From contig OZ023195.1 in the NCBI GenBank assembly GCA_963995505.1, positions 4,980,109 to 5,044,108 on the forward strand: 64,000 nt of DNA. The letters are read 5' to 3'. How positions within the stretch are numbered: the stretch's first letter is position 1; each line of letters starts with the position of its first letter. This DNA comes from Hypericum androsaemum (Eukaryota > Streptophyta > Magnoliopsida > Malpighiales > Hypericaceae). A model generated the notes under the pieces. That model was not told the origin of the DNA, made no database searches, and saw nothing but the letters and a program-made list of their open reading frames with translations. The position numbers and the translations under genes were made by a program. Shown piece after piece: positions 24,805-36,413 of this stretch.

Positions 24805-26690
24805 ATGGAGGAAATCGGGGGATGGAGCGAGTGGGTGCTAAAATGAGCATAGGAGGCGGCGCACGGTGCTATCGTGCGCTTAGTAGACCAGCTTCACGGT
24901 TCGTAGAGAGAGAGAAAGAGGGAGGGGCGGAGGATGCAGGGATAACGCCGGCGGGTCTCCAGAATGTTCTAGACGGTGGGAGACCCCACTCGATGAAGCA
25001 CGGACCTTCTTTTGGGTCGTTGTGGGCCTGGGCTCTATAGGTCAAGCTCAGTATAAAGGCCCAATAAGTTTTTTTTTGTTTTTTATAGGTTAAAAATTCA
25101 ACCTTGTGGTTCCATTTTTAATAATTTTTTAAATAGAAGCCGACGGTTATGAAAATAGAAATTTTACCAAAGAGACTTGTTAATGTCGATTATTTGAATT
25201 ATATCGCGTGTGATGTCATATTATATTAATTTTGTTTGTGATATTGAGTAATAACCTTTTTCTTCAACAATATGTTGAAGTTGTGTTTTATAAAATAAGA
25301 TAATTTTGAATATAGTAGGTTTTGATAGAAAGTGTTATTTAATATTGTTTAAGTCATACTGTGTTACTTTTTCTAACTTCCGATTTGAGAGAATAAGATC
25401 TTCAATTTTTTTGAGGGAATAAGTAAAATTCTTTTATTTTAAAATTTTTGATCTCGCTCAAAATTACTCGTGTAATTTTATATAACTTCCCTTTACTCAG
25501 ACACAATTTTATAAAATTTATAGAACAAATCACTAAATATTCTTTAATCAGAAGTCAGCGAACATCCAGAGCACGATGATCTCCGAAACGGAATCCTGCC
25601 ACGCCATTTCCTTTTGGAATTTCGTTTTCTTTCATAGATGAGCTGTTCAATCGAGAGGGGTTCAATCGAACTTATGTGCATGACCATTTCCAAGTCAACG
25701 TTCCAATAAACATTACCAAATGTTATCATTCGTTTTTTGCTTTCTTTCTTGTTATAGTTTTATCTGTTTTTAATATTTGTAATCATTAATTTTGTTCAAT
25801 TCGTAAGAATTTAAGTTCTTTAATCAACGTCTAAAACTCAAAAAAAATTTGATGGAACAGATTCAAAATAAAACGACCTCTAAATAAGATATATAACGTG
25901 CTCAAATTTTAAATAGTTGTTACCTATAAATGTGTAATATAAAAAAGGTATCTGTTCTAAATAAAGTTAGTGTGCTCTATAGTCGACATTAGATGTTATT
26001 TAAAAATTCAGTGAATGTCAATTTGAATCAGATTATCAAAATGTTTGTAGTCTAACGGTATAATGCGTCTTAAATATTTAAGAGGTTACATTGCTAAGTT
26101 GATATAAACTTATCGACCTGAATCATTAAGAATCTAACAGTGTTAAGTATATGTTAGAGTCGATCTAATAAACCGGATACTATATAATACCGAAAACTTA
26201 ACAATCTGAAAGGAATCGAGTTTTTAGCTATTCCACCGCCACAAATCTGGTGGCAGCATACGAGTTGACAACGATCATTCTGTACATTCTGTATTTCTTT
26301 TCAAGGTGATCAACATACATATACCTTAAAAAAACATACGAGCTGACTCCCTGTTTTCAGCATTATACTAAACAACGGTGTCTCAATTAAGCAACTGTTG
26401 TCTCTAAAAGCATCGAAAGGTTATTGTAGTACAACGCGAGAATTTCGTCAAACGTACTACTACTAATCGTACTCCTTGATGACATCACACATTTTCACAA
26501 TCAACTAATCGAAATTCGTACAAAAATTATTATTACTCGTTCCAAATTCGAGATGATTTATTTATTTAATATTATTATTTTTTTGAGAATTCAAATTTGA
26601 AATATATTAGTAAAATCAGATTATTTAAATATTGGTCAGTTATTGCCGGAATACTTAGAGGGAGCCGACTACCAATTACATATACATACA
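24805..26690. other. Intergenic DNA, no gene seen
   Basis: The first 250 bases are the GC-rich 5' region of the LRR gene; an 88-codon open frame on the plus strand there has no support. The rest is AT-rich. Around 26040-26100 a phrase AGTCTAACGGTATAATGCG resembles a Pol III A box and may be an old SINE scrap. Confidence 0.45.
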
Positions 26691-26691
26691 T

Positions 26692-26698
26692 TATATAA
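26692..26698 (+). promoter_or_regulatory. TATA box of the AG-peptide-like gene
   Basis: TATATAA lies 130 bases before the ATG at 26828, which would give a 5' UTR of about 100 bases. Confidence 0.5.
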
Positions 26699-26827
26699 AC
26701 CGAGTGTCGATTTGATTTCCAAGTGCATTAACTCGTTCCCAATCATTTAGTTTTCAATAATCACATCGTAGTACTCATTTAGGTACCATCTTTGAAGTGT
26801 TGTTCAGGTAACTAACTCTCATTAGGC

Positions 26828-27058
26828 ATGGCTTCAAGGGCTGTCATTGCTTCAAGTCTGGTTGCTGCTTGCTTGGCCGTCTTGGTAATGGTTGCAGCCG
26901 GGCACGATGATCACGATCACGAGATGACTCCAGGCATGGACATGAGCCCCGCCCACCCGCCGGCCTCGACCATGCCGAGCTCGACCATCTTCGTGTCGCC
27001 TTCCATGGCGGTCGGACTCCTCGCCTCAGTTGCCTCCCTTCTACTCGTCAGGATGTGA
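26828..27058 (+). CDS. Small arabinogalactan-peptide-like secreted protein
   Basis: A single 76-residue open frame has three parts. Residues 1-25 form a hydrophobic signal peptide ending AAGHDD. The middle (about 25-53) has HDDHDHE followed by a Pro/Ser/Thr/Met/Ala-rich stretch with AHPPAS. The C-terminus (about 57-76) is hydrophobic and ends in a single Arg, as in GPI-anchor signals. This layout fits AG-peptides, short cell-surface proteoglycans attached to the plasma membrane by GPI. The mature part would be only about 30 residues, with few Pro for hydroxylation. The His/Asp cluster is unusual and could bind metal, but that is a guess. Codon use is GC-rich inside AT-rich flanks, and a TATA box stands upstream. 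Confidence 0.65.
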   Translation: MASRAVIASSLVAACLAVLVMVAAGHDDHDHEMTPGMDMSPAHPPASTMPSSTIFVSPSMAVGLLASVASLLLVRM

Positions 27059-27794
27059 TCCGAACGTCCTCGTGTCTGAAACTTTTATGTATGCCATGAT
27101 TTACTACACCGCGTTTTTTGCGTAATAAGGTGTGATGTTGTATTGTTTGTGTTCATACTTTTTGAGAATCATTCGTCGCTGCTAATCTCCGTATGTTGTT
27201 TAACACATGTTAAAATCTCCGTGTCCAGCCTAAATCGTATTGTGTATGCGAGGTATAATTCATTATAAACGAGTTCATGTTGTATCATGAAGGACGTTTA
27301 CTTGCAATTGAATCAGCGATGTGCCTAACCCATTTCGAAGCTGATGCACGCATGCTAACTCATGTTTATGTTAAGGTTGTTGGGACTCCTTTTGTGGATC
27401 TCCACCAAGTAAATCAGAGCACCAAATGTAATGTCTGATCCTACCAACTACATGAGCATTGTACTACATCAGATGAACCAAAATTCCACGTTTGTTAACG
27501 CCGGCTTCGCATAAAAGGTGCCGTGGGAGGCTAAGCTATATTCGACGTTGAACAGAGCTCAAAACCGGAAACAATTAAGAGTTCATTGAAGAGTATCTGC
27601 AGTTCATAGAACTGCTGCTGAACAAGTTGAGACTAAAAATCAGGTCATTGATTGCATATAACCCCTTGCTTTACAATGAATCGAAAGAAAGAGACAAAAG
27701 AACAACTGGCCGGGTCATATACCATCATCTAAGGTAACAATATCGCAAGCAATGCGAGCCGATCAAGTAATGTCTTCAAAACTATCCAGCATAT
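27059..27794. other. Spacer with 3' UTRs, no gene seen
   Basis: This convergent gap between the AG-peptide-like gene (plus) and the amidohydrolase gene (minus) holds no open frame or repeat of note. Confidence 0.5.
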
Positions 27795-30020
27795 TCAGTT
27801 AGAACTAATTCTAGTTGATCTAGAGAGGAATGTATGTGCAAATGTAGCATGAATCGCCACCCCGACGGAGAAAACGTCCTCATCTATGCTAAAATAAGGG
27901 CTATGGGGAGGATATGTACACCCAAGTTTCTCGTTCTTAATTCCTAACATTAAGAAGGATCCAGGTACCTTGTCCATGTAGTAAGCAAAATCTTCACTTC
28001 CCATGAAGGCAGGAGCTACTTTAGTGTTGTCTTCTCCCACTATATCAACAGAGATGCGCTTCACAAGCTCGTAAATTTCGGGGTCGTTCACGGTTGGAGG
28101 AATTGTGGGATGATCCCATCCCTTAAAGTCGATCTCGGAGGTGCACCGATGTACAGCTGCCTGCGCTTTGATCACCTAGAAAAAGCGCAACAGATGCGTA
28201 AACAACAGCACATTTCTTTCTGCAAGACATGTAGTTTATGTGATGAACATTGTGTTAGTCACTCACCTCTGCTATTCTGTCCTGGAGCGCATCGTAGTTC
28301 TTCTTCTTAAAAGCCCTGAAAGTTCCAGCAATCGTAGTAGAGTCCGGAATGACATTGAAGGCAGTTCCTCCATTGATCATAGCAACAGAAACCACCTGCA
28401 AGATCCAATTTTATTCAAAGACTGTAACCAAGCTGAAGCCACAACCTCTTAATCATGTTTAGCAAGAGACAGTACAAAAGTAGCTACCTGAGAGTCCAAA
28501 GGATCTGTCTCCCTAGAAACTATATTCTGCAGGCTAATGACCGAGGCAGAAGCCGCCAAGATCGGATCAATGGCGCTATGCGGATTCGCAGCATGACCAC
28601 CTTTGCCAGAGATCTTGGCTTTGAAACTACCACATCCCGCAAGGAATTCTCCAGGCCTCGAGCTAACAACTCCGCTAGGATAAGCGTGAACCACATGCAT
28701 ACCGAAAATAGCCTCCACATTATCAAGCACCCCTTGTTCAATCATCTCCGTTGCGCCCAGCCCTCGTTCTTCAGCAGGTTGGAATATGAGGACTACGGTT
28801 CCCTGCAATTAAATGGCAGAGACAGTTCAACAAGATGGTAAAACTTCCTCAAAATCCGATCAATTCGCAACACATTTAAACACTTTCTTACCTTGAGCTC
28901 TTCCTTGATTTGTTGCAGGATCTTGGCAGCACCAAGGAGCATTGCAACATGTGCGTCGTGTCCACAGGCATGCATCTTTCCATCTACTTTGCTCTTGTGC
29001 TCCCACTCCACCAGTTCCTGAACAAATCAAGCATAATTCGGATCAAGAAACACATTTGGGTCCCGAGTTATAGTCTCATTATCTCTATACCCGAAGTGCC
29101 TAGCAGACAGAAGAAACAATTAAGCAACTGCATCAATGAGACTTGTGCCTCTGATTTTGAAGCTTCTAATTACCAAGTTATTGATCTTCATTCCCCAATC
29201 AAATCCCACATCTCCAAGTCCTTAATTAATTGCAGATCATCACTTCCCAAATAGTATCATCAAAAACCCACACGACACAAATATTCATCACTCTCTCCAA
29301 AAATAATTCGTAAGGTTAGAATTTCCATATCCAACCTAAAATCTTAAAACTTTTCTACGCTTATAAGCTAGTTCATCACACTCGAACGGACAAATCGCTC
29401 TAATACCAAAATCTCCATATCCAATTCAAAAGATTTTGCACACTTATAAACAAATCCACTAGACTTATAAACAAATCCACTAGACTCGTAACCAGTAGTC
29501 TAGTAGTCTGTTAATCTTAACACCCAATAAAGTCCTACAAACAGCAAACAAGACAACAAGAATTGATCTTTGCTAACCAATGGGAGAAATACCCCTAAAA
29601 TAAAATAGGATCGACAATGATCGACTCTAAATACGAAAAAGAATTGATCTTTACTATTAAAAACACATGCAGAGACAGAGAGAGGGTATATACCTGGATA
29701 GGGAGAGCATCCATATCAGCTCTAAGGGCAACAAAAGGAGGAGACCCAGAACCAATATAAGCCACAACACCTGTCCTAGCCACAGGCCACTTATACCCAA
29801 CACCAAGCTCATCAAGCTCCTTCCTTATGAGCTTACTGGTCTCCAACTCCTCAAAAGCAAGTTCTGGGTTCTCGTGGATCCTCCTCCTCACCCCCTTCAT
29901 CCACTCCACAGTTCCCGGATCATTAGCCAACTCCATTATCCTCTCATTTGTGGAGCAACGGGAAAAGGGTACCAAGAAAAAACAGCAGATCACTACCAGA
30001 TGAACAGGAAGAAGCTCCAT
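27795..30020 (-). CDS. IAA-amino acid hydrolase, ILR1-like
   Basis: Five exons (29694-30020, 28892-29017, 28488-28802, 28267-28395, 27795-28175) encode about 425 residues of the M20 peptidase family. These enzymes release free auxin (or jasmonate) from amino acid conjugates, usually in the ER lumen. There is a signal peptide (about 1-23), then [14 protein letters not shown], metal ligands in CGHDAH (127-132), QPAEER (159-164) and GMH (185-187), a dimerisation region with KGGHAANPH, and a C-terminal part with GSEDFAYY. The C-terminus ends in RISSN, with no KDEL-type retention signal. Substrate preference cannot be read from sequence. All introns are GT-AG and the start ATG is the one preceding the signal peptide; an in-frame ATG 13 codons upstream (30059) would spoil it. 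Confidence 0.92.
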
Positions 30021-30127
30021 TGCTTTACTGGTTCTTCTCTTTCCTTCCTTTCTGTTCAAGTGTTTGGTTTTTTTTTCTCTTTCTATTATCTTTTCTTGAG
30101 GATGTTTGTGTTTGGATTAAGGATTTC

Positions 30128-30133
30128 TTTATA
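30128..30133 (-). promoter_or_regulatory. Possible TATA box of the ILR1-like gene
   Basis: The minus strand reads CCCTATAAAG about 110 bases before the start codon, a reasonable position for a plant TATA box. Confidence 0.45.
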
Positions 30134-31443
30134 GGGAAGTTCGGGTTCGGGTTCGTCGGAGATCTTCGTGTGATTCGGTCACGTGTCAGGCATCTGTACT
30201 TTCTGATTCGGACATGTCATCATTGTGACATTTGATTTTTTGATTCCTTCTTTTACTGATTAAATTTCGTCACGTGCTTCACATTTTGTTGCTGTTGTTT
30301 CTGCAGCCGGATTTGGAATCTTCTCCGCCACCCTTTTTCATATTCAGATATTAATTTATTCGACTAATTAAAATTTAAAGTGGATAGATTTTTTTTTATA
30401 AGTAACTGGATAGAACTTTAACAATACTGTACTTTTTATTAATAAGTATTTGATGCTGCTTATTTTTTAATAGTTTAAATTTGAATTTTTTTGATTAAGA
30501 TAATACAATTTTATCTATTGATACATATAAAAAGAAACTGTCTAATATTTGTTCCTCTCTCGTGATGTTTTGCTTTTATTAGTCTTGGAAGTGGTTAGAG
30601 TCGTGGGTGATGGGATTGGTCCTAAAGAGAGATATTTTTGAACTTTTTACTACTACTATTGTCGTTTGCATTTCCGGGTCACTGTAACTTGTGGGCTCTA
30701 AATTGGAAAGTGGTCTTGGAACTCGGTGAAAAGGAGAGAGCCTTTTGTTGTTTACGCTAAATTGGTAGTTAACATTTTTAAATTGACATCGAAGATGTTG
30801 ATTTATTGATTAATTTATATTTAAATCGAATAATTTCAAACATCAACAAGTATATTTTTGTGATTTAAATTCGAACATTATAATAATCTCGTCAGTCTAT
30901 TTAGCTTTTTTTATATACTTTCACTTCTTCATTTTTTTAATGGTCACTTCTTCATTTGGGGCGGCGTGAATTTTGTACCTACTTTAGCAGGGAGCCATCA
31001 CATTTTTTTGACTATTTGGGTTAGATAACTCTAATTGGCCGTGGGAAAAAGTTTAATAGTAGCGGACAGTAGGCAGTGTTAGCCATTAATGTACCGGTTG
31101 ATTTCTGACCAAATAAACGTCAGTCTTTCTGACGTGATTAAATTTCCAACGTTCATTTCCACACTGTTGTAAGAGTCAAACCTCAATCTTATCTTATTTC
31201 CACCCAAAAAAAAAACCTCAATCTTATGGTTATTATAAATTTAAATATATATTGAATTATCTGTGCTTATCTCTATGCCACCGTTCTGTAACTAAGTCAA
31301 AATTCAGAAAATTTTACAATGGTTATTTTTTTACGACTTAGTATACTAATAGTTAAGATTTTATTCATTGACGTTTTTATGATAGATTCCACTTGATTCA
31401 TTTTATGTCTTAAATTTTATTTAAAGATCAATTATCTAAATAT

Positions 31444-31511
31444 TATCACTTAGTATAAAATAATCACATAAAATCTTTATCACTTAGTATAAAAGAATCA
31501 CATAAAATCTT
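31444..31511 (+). repeat. Tandem duplication of about 35 bp
   Basis: TATCACTTAGTATAAAA, one varying base, then AATCACATAAAATCT occurs twice in a row. It is a simple local duplication. Confidence 0.8.
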
Positions 31512-31858
31512 ACTTGTTTCGTTCCTTAGATTTTTTTCTAATTATTGTCGTGTTTGGTTAGACATTATTATATTTTATTTGAGACATTTATTTACAAATT
31601 TACATAAGCTTTGGTTAGTTTAAAATGTGAATTTCATTGACAAAATACTTGCATGCTTATGTCTGGTTGATTTATGTGAATTATAGGAAATTCCACAAAT
31701 AGAAAATCTCACCTATGTAATATTTTCAAACGAATTCAAATGTACAACGAAACAAAAATACTTTTTTTGTAAATGGCTAGAAATATAATTGAAGTGATTT
31801 AGAAATTCGTTTGTGAATGAACTTTCAAATAAAATCCTCATAGAATTTATTTTTAATT

Positions 31859-31959
31859 TAGCCTAACGGCACAAAGCGTTAACAATTTGACGTAACTCCA
31901 AGATTCAATTCTTGGTAGATGTACCCATTGTGTAGAAATTTATCTTTAAAATTTTATTG
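31859..31959 (+). repeat. Decayed SINE-like element
   Basis: Box-A-like TAGCCTAACGGCACAAAGCG, box-B-like CAAGATTCAATTCTTGG, then GTGTAGAAATTTATCTTTAA. It shares its layout and tail with 3863-3959. Confidence 0.4.
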
Positions 31960-33214
31960 AAATGAAACCCTAATTCTATTGCAATTTGCAACCAAACATG
32001 GTTTATGTTGCATTTAGTTTATCCTCTTGTCCAAGGTATGATATATAAGATCATTCCAGAGTGACCCATAATTCTAATTATTTTATGACTATATATTGGA
32101 AAAATAATTCAGAGCTAAATAAATTATGGCATAACATCATAATATTCCTTTATGTAAAAAAAACAGGACGGTTTACTCACTTGATATAAAAATCGAAAAC
32201 TATACAAAGAGTGAGAGAGTTGGCGATGGGCCACATTTGGTTGGCCGTACAACGTGAGTTTTAACAATTGACGGATAAGAAAGAATACTAATGATAAAGA
32301 CTTGAAGTTTTCCAAAAAAAACCTTCACTAAGTGGCTATCTAGAAATGTTAATTATAATAAATGGAGTGGATATTAACTAGAGAGATGCGTATGTAATAA
32401 TACAATAATACTATTAACCAGATCTTCTAATATAAAGTAACAGTATTTGGACTATGAATTATTTAATAAATTTTAAAAGAGAGTAAATTTACAATAAAAT
32501 TATCAATTGATAAAATTCATTGATCGATCTGCTTTCTTTTTTAAAAAGATAAAGAAAAACGCAACCGACGAAGAAAAACACCAAGATTGAGACCCGTGGG
32601 AGTTGCCAACGAAATTGTCCAGAAATTATATGGGTTTGGTGTTCAATTATATAGCCCACGAGAAAAAACACGTGGAACTCAAGTTGATTTTCTGGAAAGT
32701 AGATTCCGGCGACAACAAAGTACAAACAACCAACATCCGTCATTGATTCCAGATTCCAAGCTCATAACACAACCTGTTCCCACGTCTTTTGTGCACTTCC
32801 TTACAAAAACGTGCTAACTTAGCGATATTTCGGACTCAAAATTTTTTATTAAATAAGTTTTTCAAAATAATAGACCAACCTCAAAAGATACATACTTAAT
32901 GCGACGCTTCTTTACTACTCTTTTTGCATCACGATTTTTACCTGTCCACCATGTATTTTCCAGGCGGACGGAGTTGGCAATCAGTTATAACGGGTTGCTC
33001 GATAAATATCTTTATTGCAAAATCATAATTCTAGTTCCCTAGAAATTTTGGTAATCCAAATTTAAATCGTAGACGCAAGGAAGAGGTTGGGCATTAGTGC
33101 TAATCGAGGGACGGTCGGTCTTGTTCAAAGAAAATCGAGGGAGGGTCAAAAAAGAGTTTTATTGACGAGGGTTATTATTCTCCGCACGTTTTAAATCAAT
33201 TGTCGGTCGTTGAA

Positions 33215-34350
33215 TTGGCAATATTTGAATTTTTTTTTTAGGCGAAAAGAAACTTTATTACTCAAAGAAACGAAAAAGTTACAGGAAGGGAAAAAGAAAA
33301 CAGGAGAGAAGTTAACACAAAGGCCGAATAGAAAACCGCAAAACAGCAAGCCTATCGCCATAAAGAAGAACTCGACCCTACAAACTTGAGGGATAGCGAG
33401 GCCGATGAAGGAAACAATGATCTAAAGCGATCAAACGCGGCTCATCAAAAGTCCACCTCATACTCCAGCCAACGTAGATCCTTACTGGCATAGGTAGTCC
33501 CAGCCTGCTTCCGCGCTTGAAAGCGAGTGTTCTTGGCAGGTGGTAAAGTTGATTCTTCCATGTCCGGCTGAGAATCCACCTCGTCCGCCCAATTGTTCTT
33601 TATCTTCTTCGTAATCGAACCCATGAACTTCAGCGAGTCCGGAAGATCATCGTTGTTAGAAAAAACAACAACCCCATTGCCCTCTTGACCTGGGATAGGC
33701 ATGGGATCTGTAGTAGGTAAAGCAGAGGCGCTGCCCAAAATAGATGTGGACGGTCCCGGTATTATTGGGGTTCCCTTGCCAAGGAAACCCGGTTTCAAAC
33801 CTTTATGCTTGGAGCCCTTTGAACCGAATGAGCTAGTAGGTAAAATCCCGCCCGCTGCAACATATGCTGCCTTCCTAGCTTCAACTATTGCCAAATCCTC
33901 AGGAGACAGTGATGCCAATAACTCAGCCGAGGAAGGGCCATTCTTGCGCCCCTTTTTCTTGCCCGATGATGATCTAGGCTTAGAACCCGATGAGTCAGTC
34001 ACATGTGAAGCTGGCGTCAACGGCTCTATTATAATCGGGCCTAAAGATACCTGACCTGTATCTTGGGAGGGCGAAACCTCCTCAATCATTACACCACAAT
34101 CCCCCTTTAAGTTATTTGTACTTGGCATTGGAGACTGCTTAGGAACTTCATCAAGCACCATCAACTGGACCAAATCATTCTGACCTGTACTTAATGGAGA
34201 ACATTTATCACCCGGTAGAGTTTCACCCTCTTTGTCACCAGGTAGAGTTTCACCCTCTTCCCTCGCATCATCAGGGACCTGAAGTACCACCGAATCACCA
34301 TCCTCTTGATCCTCCTCTTCGCGTACTACCTGGTTGGCAATATTTGAATT
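33215..34350 (-). mobile_element. LINE-type retroposon with 17-bp target duplication
   Basis: Both ends carry TTGGCAATATTTGAATT (33215-33231 and 34334-34350), a clean target-site duplication. On the minus strand the insert ends in TAATAAAG, TTTCTTTTCGCC and a short poly(A) (plus-strand T run, 33231-33239), which I know as a plant L1-type 3' end. The body is about 1.1 kb. It has one open frame open to the 5' junction (see the separate entry). Reverse transcriptase is absent, so it was moved by other elements or is an internally deleted LINE. Confidence 0.8.
33445..34333 (-). CDS. Open frame inside the retroposon, ORF1-like, 5' truncated
   Basis: The reading frame is open from the 5' edge of the insert to a stop at 33445, about 290 codons. 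The first ATG-like starts are internal, so it is a truncated fragment. It is hydrophilic and low in complexity: GETLPGDK occurs twice in a row, then come Ser/Pro-rich stretches, a Lys/Arg patch (SGKKKGRKNG), SPEDLAIVEARKAAYVAAGG and a Gly/Lys stretch. Near the C-terminus it has KIKNNWADEVDSQPDMEEST and it ends WLEYEVDF. I recognise no domain, no zinc knuckle and no reverse transcriptase motif. It may be the C-terminal part of a LINE ORF1 or a retrocopied host mRNA. The absence of stops suggests a fairly young insertion. Confidence 0.45.
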
Positions 34351-35807
34351 AAACGTTCAAGAACGTGCATATTCATTTTATGTTGGCACCAATAATGATA
34401 GTGATGCACTACCATCATTTGATTCAAGGTGCGCCAAAGTTAGACGGACAAGGACTTGAATTTAGTTAAGCAAATTAATTTCAATTTATACAAATATAAA
34501 ATATATTAATGAGAGATTTGTTTTAAAAATAGAGTATGAGAATATTCAGTAACGTTTAAAAAAAGGTGCACCAATGTTTTGGATGTTGGGTGCTGCCTGC
34601 TTTAAAGATAGAGTCGGCCGCTTAAAAGGTGCCACTTGCCGCTTACTATCTATCATCTTTCTCTTCTCATGAAAAGAAATTAAACCATTGTTATGTTCTA
34701 GTTGAATTTGAAAAGAAGACAAAATAAAACTAATAAATATTTGGTAAAAAATGTCAAATCGTATAGTACTAAAGTAATTATTTTACTAATTTAATTACTT
34801 ATAGTTATAACTATTATAATAATAATAAATATTATGATCATCGTTTTCTTTTTGCAATATTCTTTTATTTTTTTATGAGTAGCAATATTCATTTATATTA
34901 TGTCTTGTCCATATATGATCAAATTCATACGTTCCATAATTATGTTTTGTCTATATCCGTACGTTCCATAGCCATTTCAAGGTACATGCACCGACTTGTT
35001 TTATTGTAAACTTGACGTTCTTAAATTAAGGAATATCATTTGCTTGGAAAGATTTGTCGTTATTTAAAAAAATTTATCCAATTTTAATCTGAATTAATCA
35101 ATTTATGAGTGTTTGGATATCAAGTGTTAAAAATGTCACAAATTATTGATCGAAATGACCATTTCCCTTCTCGTGGGAAAGCCCTCAACTTGGATCTCTA
35201 TTCTCTGGATACTTAAAAAACAACCGTCTCTTTTTTTTGCGGGCCAAAAAAACAACCATCTTAAAAACACCATGAAGTGCTTATAATTAGGTTTGGCTGG
35301 CATTCGTCTAACTCCACTTCGTAACAAAGACCTCATTTTATCTTAGAGTTAATTAGGTAAAATTGGGGCTAATTCGGTGCTGGTAACATAAGACCTGCAG
35401 TACCATATTGCAGGTCTCACGCGCGTGTGTCAGAATTTTTTTCCAAAAAAAAATCAAAACTTCGACGGACCATAAATTTTGACTAGTTTAGAATTTTTGC
35501 TATTATGATATATTTTTAGAACTGAAATTTAACGATCTACACGAGTTACAATTTTTTAAAATTGATGTGCCATCTTTCTTTTTCTTTTTTCGAGTTTTAG
35601 TCTTATTGCTCGGGTTCTATGGTCGGTTCGCGACCTCTGGATGCCGAAGGCGCCCTTAGGGTGATCTCGTAGTTCCTACGGGGTGGAGACGATGGGGTCG
35701 GTCCATGGATTTTCCTTCCTTTTGTCGCATTTCGCTAAAGGGTTGAAGGGAGATAGTGCATCAAGATGTTCGCAAGGGCCAACTTGATCTTTTTTGCCGC
35801 TGGGATG
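34351..35807. other. AT-rich intergenic DNA, no gene seen
   Basis: There are no supported genes. From about 35590 to 35800 the sequence turns GC-richer (GGTGATCTCGTAGTTCCTAC and neighbours) and resembles the untranslated part of a repeat, but I cannot name it. Confidence 0.4.
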
Positions 35808-35970
35808 GTGTGCCGTTAAATTTTGTGCCGTAGAGATGATTTTATTTTTGGGATGATGTGCTGTTGGACTTTTTGTACCATTAGGATGATGTGCCGTTGG
35901 GATTTTTGTGCCATTGGGATGATGTGCCGTTAGAATTTTTGTGCCGTTAGAATTTTTGTGCCGTCGAAAA
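35808..35970 (+). repeat. Degenerate short tandem repeat
   Basis: About five imperfect units built on GGGATGATGTGCCGTT, then TTTTTGTGCC, with a period near 35-40 bp. They directly follow the GC-richer patch and may belong to the same old element. Confidence 0.6.
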
Positions 35971-36413
35971 TTCCTGTTGCGAGAATAGTTCTACTGAAGG
36001 GTCAACAGCACCGAATCTAACCTTGGTAAAATCGACTGAATTTTTGTTATATTTCCCTTTTAACTTCTCCTATCACTTTTACTATTTTCACTCCTAATAT
36101 AGTGTAATCCATATTTGGGGTAACGAAATAATCACTTATAAAAAAATTAGGTTTGGCTGGCTATCAATAGAACTCCTCCAACCAGATTAATAGGGTAGAG
36201 AGCTTAGTTGACCATTCTCTCTCCTATCCTTCCTCCACATAATTAGCAAATAACTCACAAATTAATCATCAAACCCAAAGAGAAGAAAACATTAAAAAAA
36301 GAAAACAGAAAACAAGACAAGAGAGATAGCAACTAAAAATCATAAACCAAAACAAACAAAAAGAAGAAAAAGACAATTCATCTCATTCTCATCAAGAGAA
36401 GAAGGAAAAAACA

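Larger units (their letters stand above)
30134..33214. other. AT-rich intergenic DNA, no gene seen
   Basis: Three kilobases hold no gene I can support. Within it are a 35-bp tandem duplication (31444-31511) and a SINE-like relic (31859-31959). A less AT-rich patch at 32570-32817 has a 76-codon open frame without recognisable family. Confidence 0.5.

Noticed and set aside
24774..25040. 88-codon open frame on the plus strand upstream of the LRR gene
   Set aside because: It overlaps the LRR start in antisense, is compositionally driven and has no resemblance to known proteins.
29199..29209. USE-like ATCCCACATCT in intron 1 of the ILR1-like gene
   Set aside because: It has a mismatch in the core, no TATA 24 or 34 bp away and no RNA gene after it.
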